Positions 1 to 4,358 of a DNA stretch of 10,989 nt are shown in pieces; within the stretch, counting starts at the first letter, position 1; the number at the start of each line of letters is the position of its first letter. Made by a program: the position numbers and the translations under genes. The notes under the pieces were generated by a model. The model saw only the letters and a list, made by a program, of their open reading frames with translations. It was not told the origin of the DNA and searched no databases. Source of the stretch: DATMNI01 sp035570275 (GTDB lineage Bacteria > Acidobacteriota > Terriglobia > Bryobacterales > Bryobacteraceae); the NCBI GenBank assembly GCA_035570275.1, contig DATMNI010000070.1:1-10989 (forward strand), read 5' to 3'.

Positions 1-1
1 C

Positions 2-127
2 TCGCAGGTTTGCTTCCCCGGTTTCCACCAGCAGGATTGCTCCGACTCGCTCCGGTTCAGCTACATGCACGAACGAGCAATTTACATGGTGAACTCCTTT
101 CAGTTCACAAGATCAAGCCAGGCTTAG
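2..127 (+). CDS. C-terminal tail of an unrecognised protein (5' partial)
   Basis: An open frame enters from the left edge and runs 41 codons to a TAG at 125-127. It reads SQVCFPGFHQQDCSDS, then a stretch containing RFSYMHERAIYMVNSFQF. About 70 percent of third positions are G or C, as in the real genes of this window, and no stop interrupts the frame from the first base. I do not recognise the family. The stop overlaps by 3 nt the stop of the Cas6-like fragment on the opposite strand, so the two genes converge. The tail could be the end of a full gene outside the window or a remnant. The evidence is coding character only, so confidence is low. Confidence 0.33.
   Translation, partial: SQVCFPGFHQQDCSDSLRFSYMHERAIYMVNSFQFTRSSQA
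89..108. repeat. 7-bp inverted repeat (hairpin) with 6-nt loop
   Basis: GTGAACT at 89-95 pairs perfectly with AGTTCAC at 102-108 across the loop CCTTTC. On the minus strand the loop and right arm read GAAAGGAGTTCACC followed by ATGTAA, a ribosome-binding-like sequence in a hairpin ahead of a start codon that is stopped at once. It lies inside the partial plus-strand ORF, so its role is unclear. Confidence 0.5.
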
Positions 128-132
128 CCTGG
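118..132. repeat. Perfect 15-bp palindrome at a convergent gene junction
   Basis: CCAGGCT-T-AGCCTGG is perfectly self-complementary around a single central base. It contains the TAG stop of the plus-strand ORF (125-127) and the TAA stop of the minus-strand Cas6-like ORF (126-124). It could be a small bidirectional terminator element, but no T-tract follows on either strand. It also marks the point where the Cas6-like homology ends. Confidence 0.55.
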
Positions 133-549
133 TGTACCGAAACCCGCAAATGCTGCCCGGAAGTGTGCCAGCGCCGGCTGGTGCAGATCGAAGACATGCG
201 CATCCAGGAAAAAGGCGATCCCGGGCGCGATGGTGAGCCCGTCCAGGTGCGCCACCCGCAGCACGAAAGGCCGTGGCCAGTCGCCCAAGCCGCTCGGGCC
301 GACGGACGGCGCCGCGCCGGGCTCGAACAGCCGCCGATAGACGGCGGCGGGCACGGCGTCGCGCAACACCATGCCGAAGGCGCCGCGCACCACGTTGGCG
401 CTTTTGCCCGCCGGGAAGTGCACTGGGTCGAGCGCTCGAAAATGGAAGCGGAAACGGTAAAACTCGAATGAAGTCACGAAGTTTGGCGGCTGGCCTCGGG
501 TCGCGTCGGAGCCGAACTGGCGATCTCCTGTTGTATAATAGTATGGCAT
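124..549 (-). pseudogene. Truncated RAMP-fold protein, N-terminal half of a Cas6-like endoribonuclease
   Basis: The 141-residue product has the N-terminal pattern of the CRISPR-associated Cas6 family (PF10040 type). A beta strand YRFRFHFRALDPVHFP is followed by the helix motif NVVRGAFGMVLRD (usually 'G..LRGA.GHALR'), then YRRLFEP, a Pro/Gly linker, RPFVLRVAHLDG, PGIAFFLDAHVFD, and a helix ending AFAGFGTPG. Full-length members are usually about 250-300 residues and carry a second RAMP domain with a Gly-rich loop. Here a stop falls just where that Gly-rich segment should begin, so catalytic competence is unlikely. Homology starts near residue 26, so a GTG at 477-475 is an alternative start. The zinc-finger-like Cys cluster seen in some relatives is absent. 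No CRISPR repeat or other cas gene lies within the window. Such solitary Cas6-like genes may not act in CRISPR defence. The family call is my pattern recognition and fairly sure; loss of function is inference. Confidence 0.6.
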
Positions 550-587
550 TTGACTCTTGCTTTCCGCTTCGCAACAGATTCCGTTCT

Positions 588-645
588 GACAGATTTTCGT
601 GACCGGTTTCCGGTGCCGGTTTTCGTGCCGGTTTTCGTGACAGAT
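588..645. repeat. Short tandem repeat, 12-bp unit GCCGGTTTTCGT
   Basis: Two exact copies of GCCGGTTTTCGT (615-626 and 627-638) follow a diverged copy starting GACCGGTTTCCGGT at 601. The array is flanked by GACAGATTTTCGT at 588 and GACAGAT at 639. The stretch from 551 to 773 has no convincing ORF. Apart from these repeats and the pair at 725-759 I see nothing in it. It may be the upstream region of the cold-shock gene. Confidence 0.7.
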
Positions 646-724
646 CCCGCTGAGGGGCCGCGTGAGTCCATCCGCACCCCCTTTTCTAGTTCCCTGGAGC
701 CGGTCCGTTTCACTGAAGCGATCT

Positions 725-759
725 GTGCATTTCAGTAAAAGCGGTGCATTTCCGTAAAA
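725..759. repeat. Direct repeat of a 16-mer upstream of the cold-shock gene
   Basis: GTGCATTTCAGTAAAA at 725-740 recurs as GTGCATTTCCGTAAAA at 744-759, with one mismatch and a 19-nt period. The second copy ends 14 nt before the csp start codon. It could be a paired regulatory site or part of the 5' untranslated region. No clear -35/-10 pair is visible here. Confidence 0.6.
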
Positions 760-773
760 AGAGTAGCTGGCGG

Positions 774-975
774 ATGAAAGAAAAAGGTACAGTGAAGTGG
801 TTCAACGCCGCCAAGGGCTACGGCTTTATTCAGTGGGAAAACGGCGAAGATGTCTTCGTACTTCTCGGCGATTCAGACCGAAGGCTACCGTACTCTGGAT
901 GAAGGCTCGCGAGTGGAATTCGAAGTGACTAATGGCCCCAAGGGGCTTCAGGCAACCAACGTCAACGCGGCCTGA
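774..975 (+). pseudogene. Cold-shock protein (CspA family), frameshifted by a 2-nt deletion
   Basis: The frame from ATG at 774 reads MKEKGTVKWFNAAKGYGFI and then QWENGEDVFV, a classic cold-shock domain with the RNP1 motif KGYGFI. After GTA at 858-860 the expected codons are CAC-TTC-TCG (His-Phe-Ser of RNP2, VFVHFS), but the DNA has CTTCTCG, so two bases are missing. Read as is, the frame ends at TGA 900-902 after 42 residues. In the shifted frame from 862 the rest is perfect: FSAIQTEGYRTLDEGSRVEF through ATNVNAA to the TGA at 973-975. With two bases restored the protein would be 67 residues, the standard length of this single-stranded nucleic-acid chaperone family. It lies 122 nt upstream of infA on the same strand. 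It is either a very recent pseudogene or a sequencing/assembly error. A +1 ribosomal slip would rejoin the frames but still lose the RNP2 histidine. Confidence 0.88.
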
Positions 976-1057
976 AGCAGCCAGGTGCCCCGCTCTCCTC
1001 GTCGAGCCCGTCCGGAAAAGGCGGAGTCGGAGGCTTAAGGGCGGAATAGGAGGTTTA

Positions 1058-1081
1058 ATGGGCAAAGTTGGAGGTTTATGA
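1058..1081 (+). CDS. Leader mini-ORF 1 (7 codons) ahead of infA
   Basis: ATG at 1058 opens the peptide MGKVGGL and stops at TGA 1079-1081. It has its own GGAGG 4 nt upstream. Its stop overlaps the start of the next mini-ORF as ATGA (1078-1081), the usual arrangement for translational coupling. Translation is not shown and the ORF may be a by-product of the tandem duplication. Confidence 0.35.
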   Translation: MGKVGGL

Positions 1082-1101
1082 GAAAAGCTGGAGGTTTATG
1101 A
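1078..1101 (+). CDS. Leader mini-ORF 2 (7 codons) coupled to infA
   Basis: ATG at 1078 opens the peptide MRKAGGL, nearly the same as mini-ORF 1. It stops at TGA 1099-1101, which overlaps the infA start as ATGA (1098-1101). GGAGG lies at 1070-1074. A ribosome finishing here would be placed on the infA start, so coupling is plausible, though nothing proves that it is translated. Confidence 0.38.
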   Translation: MRKAGGL

Positions 1102-1316
1102 GCAAGGAAGATAGCATCGAAGTAACCGGCACCGTTCTGGAGAAGTTTCCAGCCGGCCAGTTCAGCGTTCAGCTCGAACATGACCGCGTCGTTTTGGCTC
1201 ACTTGGCAGGCAGATTGCGGCGCAACCGCATCCGCGTGCTGGCGGGCGATAAAGTCACCCTGGAATTGTCCCCCTACGACCTGACCAAGGGCAGAATCAC
1301 GTTCCGGCACCGATAA
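1098..1316 (+). CDS. infA: Translation initiation factor IF-1
   Basis: The 72-residue product matches bacterial IF-1 over its whole length: MSKEDSIEVTGTVLE at the start, the S1/OB-fold core with VVLAHLAGRLRRNRIR and VLAGDKVTLELSPYDL, and the terminal TKGRITFRHR. IF-1 binds the 30S A site and helps IF-2 and IF-3 choose the initiator tRNA. I chose ATG 1098 because the family starts MxKED and GGAGG lies at 1090-1094. The spacing of only 3 nt is shorter than usual. An in-frame TTG at 1068 would add ten residues with no family counterpart. It follows a cold-shock gene rather than lying in a ribosomal protein cluster with rpmJ, so it may be a second, stress-linked copy, as some bacteria have. The upstream mini-ORFs could tune its translation. 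Confidence 0.95.
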   Translation: MSKEDSIEVTGTVLEKFPAGQFSVQLEHDRVVLAHLAGRLRRNRIRVLAGDKVTLELSPYDLTKGRITFRHR

Positions 1317-1358
1317 GGCTTCCGGATCTGCGTTCATTCGCACTCGATCCTCCATTCC

Positions 1359-1392
1359 CCGGTACCTCTGGTACCGCTTTGGTGCGTACCGG
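1359..1392. repeat. Nested inverted repeat downstream of infA
   Basis: CCGGTAC (1359-1365) pairs with GTACCGG (1386-1392). Two GGTACC palindromes (1361-1366 and 1370-1375) lie inside, 3 nt apart, so alternative hairpins are possible. It starts 43 nt after the infA stop and could be a terminator or attenuator, but no T-run follows. The rest of 1317-1534 shows only an AT-rich patch near 1420-1430 that might hold a promoter for the next gene. I cannot assign -35/-10 boxes there. Confidence 0.4.
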
Positions 1393-1534
1393 AACATACG
1401 CAAGGCCGCGCGCCGTGTTAAAAGATAATAAGACAACTGGGGATCGCCAGTCACAAGCGTAACCAAAGAAATAATTAGCGTGTCAGCCCGAACACTTGTT
1501 AGAGTGCTGTGTGTGACAGGCAAAGAGGACTCGG

Positions 1535-3058
1535 ATGAAAGAGCCTGACCGTCCGCAGGAGAAGCGGCGAAGCCGGGGTAAGACACCGCTAGCCGCTATA
1601 ATCAAATCGGAGGGCGGAGTGGAAAAGCCGAAAGCTTCACCAAGCCGAACCCGAAAGCCTTCAGGGGACCTCGTCGAAGATCTCACTGCGGTTCTTTCGC
1701 AAAAGGTAGTGGGACAACCAGCAGCTACGCGGGTCATCGTTCCTTACATTCAGATGTTTCAGGCAGGGCTGGCTCCGGAAGGTCGGCCCGTAGGCGTGTT
1801 TCTGTTGCTGGGGCCCACCGGGACCGGCAAAACCAAAACGGTGGAGGCGCTGGCTGACGTGCTGCACGGCAGCGAGAAGAATGTTTTGAAGGTGGATTGC
1901 GGTGAGTTCCAGATGGAGCATGAGGTTGCCAAACTGATCGGCGCGCCTCCGGGCTACCTGGGACACCGCGAAACCCAGCCCATGTTGACCCAGCAGAAGC
2001 TGAACGCGGTCACCAGCGAAAAATGCAGCCTGTCCCTGGTACTGTTTGACGAAATCGAAAAGGCGGCGCCGTCCATGACCCGGTTGCTGCTGGGCGTGCT
2101 CGATAAGGGATTGCTTCGCCTGGGCGACAACTCCACCGTGAATTTTGAAAAGAGCGTGGTGTTCCTGACCAGCAATCTGGGCGCCCGGGAGATGATGCGC
2201 GAAATCAATCCCGAATTCGGCTTCCAGTCCGTAAAATCTTCCGTCCGCAAAGACCTCACCAGCAAGTTGCAGAGCATCGGCATGGCTTCGGTGCGCAAGC
2301 GCTTCTCGCCCGAATTCGTCAACCGCATCGATTGCATTATCACGTACCAGCCGCTGACGGTCGAATCGCTCTCCGCCATTCTCGACAAGCAGATCACGGA
2401 CCTGCAAAACCATGTCAATACGCGGCTCGGCAACCGCTCGTTCACGCTCGACGTACCGTTTGAGGCCCGCCAGTTCCTGCTGCGCAATGGCACCAGCGCC
2501 GAATACGGGGCGCGTGAGTTGAACCGCACCATCCACCGCCACCTCACCCAGCCGCTGGCCACCCTGGTTGCCACCAATATGGTGAGTCCCGGCGCCCGCG
2601 TGCTGGTGGATGTGGCCGAGGGTGACGAAAAGCTGAGCATCCGCGCGCTCGATACCGTCGGCGCCGCCGCCCCGGCACATCCCACGGTTTTGCTGGTGGA
2701 CGACAACCGCGACCTGCTGCACTTTCTGGAGCGGTTGATGGCCGACGCCGGCTGGACGCTGCTCACCGCCGAATCGGCCACCGAAGCCAAGCGGCTGATG
2801 CAGCAGCACAAGCCCAACGCAGCGTTGCTCGATTACATGCTTCCCGATGGCAACGGTGTCGAGTTGGGCGTGGAGTTCCTTCAGTCCGTGCCGCAGATGC
2901 TGGTGATCGTCATGACCGGCACCATCCTGCCGCCCGAAGAAGAAGCGCTCTGCGAGGAGCATAATTTCCCGGTGCTGCGCAAGCCGTTCCTGGCCTCGGA
3001 TGTAATGAACCAGATCCGGTCGCGCCTTCTGCCCGTCGTCAGCAGCGTTCGCGTGTGA
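1535..3058 (+). CDS. ClpB/ClpA-D2-type AAA+ ATPase fused to a C-terminal response-regulator receiver domain
   Basis: The product has 507 residues. After a basic, low-complexity N-terminus (1-45) comes one Clp-type AAA+ module: Walker A GPTGTGKT (93-100), pore-loop motif GYLG (140-143), Walker B LVLFDE (168-173), sensor 1 TSN (212-214), the FSPEFVNRID segment (257-266) with putative arginine finger R264, and sensor 2 GAREL (325-329) in a ClpB_D2-small-type domain to about 370. A receiver domain fills 383-500 with all key residues: acidic pair D389-D390, phospho-acceptor D433 in LLDYMLPDGNG, T461 and K483 in RKPF. The Clp N-domain, D1 module and ClpB middle domain are missing. EFGF at 227-230 lies where ClpA and ClpC carry the IGL/LGF loop that docks ClpP, so coupling to a protease is possible but unproven. 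The likely role is a substrate unfoldase or remodeller whose activity or assembly is gated by phosphorylation. ATG 1535 has AGAGGA 8 nt upstream. The following gene starts 6 nt after the stop. Domain calls are firm; the regulated-unfoldase role is inference. Confidence 0.88.
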   Translation: MKEPDRPQEKRRSRGKTPLAAIIKSEGGVEKPKASPSRTRKPSGDLVEDLTAVLSQKVVGQPAATRVIVPYIQMFQAGLAPEGRPVGVFLLLGPTGTGKTKTVEALADVLHGSEKNVLKVDCGEFQMEHEVAKLIGAPPGYLGHRETQPMLTQQKLNAVTSEKCSLSLVLFDEIEKAAPSMTRLLLGVLDKGLLRLGDNSTVNFEKSVVFLTSNLGAREMMREINPEFGFQSVKSSVRKDLTSKLQSIGMASVRKRFSPEFVNRIDCIITYQPLTVESLSAILDKQITDLQNHVNTRLGNRSFTLDVPFEARQFLLRNGTSAEYGARELNRTIHRHLTQPLATLVATNMVSPGARVLVDVAEGDEKLSIRALDTVGAAAPAHPTVLLVDDNRDLLHFLERLMADAGWTLLTAESATEAKRLMQQHKPNAALLDYMLPDGNGVELGVEFLQSVPQMLVIVMTGTILPPEEEALCEEHNFPVLRKPFLASDVMNQIRSRLLPVVSSVRV

Positions 3059-3064
3059 CGCGTT

Positions 3065-3886
3065 GTGGTTAGCCCGGACCTGGAACTTCGAGCCGGCACA
3101 GCCGTGGTTAGCCCAGCCAACGCCCGCGTTCTGGTGATCCATCGCGACCTGTCCGAAGCCGCCGACCGCGCCGCGCGCCTGCGCGACCAGGGCTGGAATG
3201 CTGAAGCCTACGCCAGTTTAGGCGCCAAAGGCTTCCGCGGCATCCGCGCCAATCCGCCCGCCGTGGCGCTCATCGATCTGACTCGCCTCCCATCGTACGG
3301 TAAAGCCATCGCCGTGTTGATGCGCCAGAGTCCATCGCTCCGCGCCATCCCCCTGGTGTTCATCGAGGGAGATCCCGCCCAGACCGCGGCGGTTCGGCAA
3401 ATCCTGCCGGACGCGGTGGTCGCCCCTTGGCCGCGAATCGGCGTCGCCATTCGGCGGGCCATCGCGCAGCCGCCCAAATCGCCGCTTCCGCCCAGGCCTT
3501 CCGGCACATCCCTGGCCGCGAAACTGGGCATTCGGCGGGGCTCGCTGGTGGCTTTGGTGCGCGCTCCCGAAGGCTTCGAAGCCGTGCTAGGACCTCTGCC
3601 CGAGAGCGCCGTCACCCGGAAACAGACCGGCGAGGCCGACGTGGTGCTGATGTTTTTCAAGTCCGCCGCGGCGCTGGGCCGTGAACTGCCCGCCCTGCCC
3701 AGCCTCATGCGCAAAGGACGGAAGTTGTGGGTTCTGTGGCCCAAGCAGGCCGGGGCACAGGCCGGCGACCTGACCATGGTCCGCATCCGCGAAATGGCTT
3801 CGCCCTTCGGCCTGGTGGACTATAAGGTCTGCGCAGTGGATTCCACCTGGTCCGGCATGGTTTTGGGCCTGCGCCGTCGGCGGTGA
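3065..3886 (+). CDS. Degenerate receiver-like domain fused to a DUF3052 domain
   Basis: The 273-residue product has two parts. Residues 20-135 look like a receiver fold: VLVIHRD as strand 1, ALIDLTRLPSYG with D71 at the phospho-acceptor place, and LVFIEGD as strand 4. The acidic pair is reduced to a single D28, and the conserved Thr and Lys are replaced (G102-D103 region and VAPWP), so phosphorylation is doubtful. Residues 146-270 match DUF3052: AAKLGIRRGSLVALVRAPEG, GPLPE, ADVVLMFFKS, LWVLWPKQ and the signature VDYKVCAVDSTWSG. DUF3052 has no settled function; it is usually a stand-alone protein of about 130-150 residues. The annotated start is GTG 3065, 6 nt after the AAA+ gene. A second in-frame GTG at 3104 sits in a repeat of the same 11-mer, GTGGTTAGCCC, and gives a protein beginning at the receiver fold. 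Neither start has a clear Shine-Dalgarno. Co-transcription and a joint role with the AAA+-receiver protein are likely. Confidence 0.8.
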   Translation: MVSPDLELRAGTAVVSPANARVLVIHRDLSEAADRAARLRDQGWNAEAYASLGAKGFRGIRANPPAVALIDLTRLPSYGKAIAVLMRQSPSLRAIPLVFIEGDPAQTAAVRQILPDAVVAPWPRIGVAIRRAIAQPPKSPLPPRPSGTSLAAKLGIRRGSLVALVRAPEGFEAVLGPLPESAVTRKQTGEADVVLMFFKSAAALGRELPALPSLMRKGRKLWVLWPKQAGAQAGDLTMVRIREMASPFGLVDYKVCAVDSTWSGMVLGLRRRR

Positions 3887-3977
3887 GAGGCCGAGCGCTT
3901 AGGGCGCGGAGCCATGATCGTCGCCGCCGGCGATGGCACACACCAAGATGAAGCCTGGGCCGGACGGAAGATGTTTC

Positions 3978-4028
3978 AGTCCATATAGCAACGTAACTGG
4001 CAATGTCCGTGTCGAGCATCTGCGGCAT
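3978..4028 (-). pseudogene. VapC (PIN-domain toxin) 5' fragment
   Basis: The ATG at 4028-4026 opens MPQMLDTDIASYVAIW. This is the canonical N-terminus of VapC-type PIN-domain ribonucleases ('MxxLDTDIxSY'), including the first catalytic aspartate. After about 16 codons the resemblance is lost: the frame stays open but becomes an Arg-rich read-through with no PIN features. VapC is normally about 130 residues, so this is a stump. It starts 2 nt after the end of the vapB remnant, which is the usual operon spacing of the pair. The rest of 3887-3977 shows nothing. Confidence 0.6.
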
Positions 4029-4030
4029 GC

Positions 4031-4182
4031 TCACTCTTCCCCGGCAAATGGACTGCGCTCCCGCGGTGGCAGGTTCATCGGACGATCAGCCATGAATTCT
4101 TGCGGCACGTCGATGCGCGCATCATCTCAATGAAATCCCGCCACTCGCTCGCTACCGGCCGATCCGACAAAACTACGTCACC
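4031..4182 (-). pseudogene. VapB (AbrB-type antitoxin) 3' remnant, frameshifted
   Basis: One frame from about 4182 reads GDVVLSDRPVASEWRDFIEM, matching the middle of VapB antitoxins ('GDxVVLSPRPxSWxDFF'). The next frame then carries the family's C-terminal tail, IDVPQEFMADRPMNLPPRER followed by SPFAGEE and TGA at 4033-4031. The switch near 4120 implies a small indel. The N-terminal SpoVT/AbrB DNA-binding part (normally '..GRSQAVRLPKEFRF..') is not readable in any frame, so the antitoxin is dead. It lies directly upstream of the vapC stump. The identification rests on both fragments being in the right order, strand and spacing. Confidence 0.58.
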
Positions 4183-4264
4183 ATGGTGGGAATTGGTGGC
4201 AGTCCCCGCTTCGCCGATTGGTGCAGTCTCGGTTTTTTGCCCAAATTGTTGGCAGGCCCGGTTT

Positions 4265-4290
4265 GGCGGGATCAAGGGGCTTGTCCCGCC
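4265..4290. repeat. Strong hairpin between convergent genes
   Basis: GGCGGGA (4265-4271) pairs with TCCCGCC (4284-4290). Inside it CAAG (4273-4276) pairs with CTTG (4280-4283) around a GGG loop, giving 11 base pairs with one bulged T. No T-run follows on either strand, so it is not a canonical intrinsic terminator. It may still stop or stabilise transcripts coming from both sides. Confidence 0.5.
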
Positions 4291-4324
4291 GCGCGACGGG
4301 CACCCTCGCCTTAGACGGATGGTT

Positions 4325-4357
4325 CCGGGAGGCCTGTCCTACCGCCAGGAGGCCCGG
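4325..4357 (-). terminator. Hairpin just downstream of the isomerase gene
   Basis: CCGGG (4325-4329) pairs with CCCGG (4353-4357) and CCTG (4333-4336) with CAGG (4346-4349), separated by a symmetric AGG/AGG internal loop. It begins 1 nt after the stop of the minus-strand isomerase gene. The position fits a terminator or an mRNA 3' end, but no U-tract is present. Confidence 0.35.
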
Positions 4358-4358
4358 G

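Larger units (their letters stand above)
1029..1106 (+). repeat. Tandem ~20-bp repeat carrying Shine-Dalgarno plus start codon, four copies
   Basis: Units begin with GGAGG at 1029, 1049, 1070 and 1090, with periods of 20, 21 and 20 nt. Copies 2 to 4 read GGAGGTTTAATG, GGAGGTTTATGAGAAAAGCT and GGAGGTTTATGAGCAAGG, each placing an ATG 3-4 nt after GGAGG. Copy 1 is diverged (GGAGGCTTAAGG) and has no ATG. Copy 4 contains the real start of infA. The array lies in the csp-infA gap and is probably a local tandem duplication of the infA translation initiation region. Confidence 0.85.

Noticed and set aside
530..545. TATAAT at 534-539 as a plus-strand promoter for csp
   Set aside because: No acceptable -35 lies 16-18 nt upstream, and it would leave a leader of over 220 nt; too weak to list as a feature.
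1..560. CRISPR array next to the Cas6-like gene
   Set aside because: The inverted repeats at 89-108 and 118-132 each occur once; there is no repeat-spacer periodicity.
1035..1586. 183-codon minus-strand ORF across infA
   Set aside because: It is antisense to infA and the adjacent intergenic region, with no recognisable motif.
1661..3142. 493-codon minus-strand ORF opposite the AAA+ gene
   Set aside because: Gln/His/Gly-rich reverse reading of a gene with intact Walker and receiver motifs; no family resemblance.
3705..4034. 109-codon minus-strand ORF as a whole VapC
   Set aside because: Only the first ~16 residues resemble VapC; the rest is an Arg-rich read-through into the antisense of the DUF3052 gene.
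4075..4275. 66-codon minus-strand ORF as an intact gene
   Set aside because: Its second half is the frameshifted VapB remnant and its first half shows no AbrB-type DNA-binding sequence, so it was treated as part of a pseudogene.
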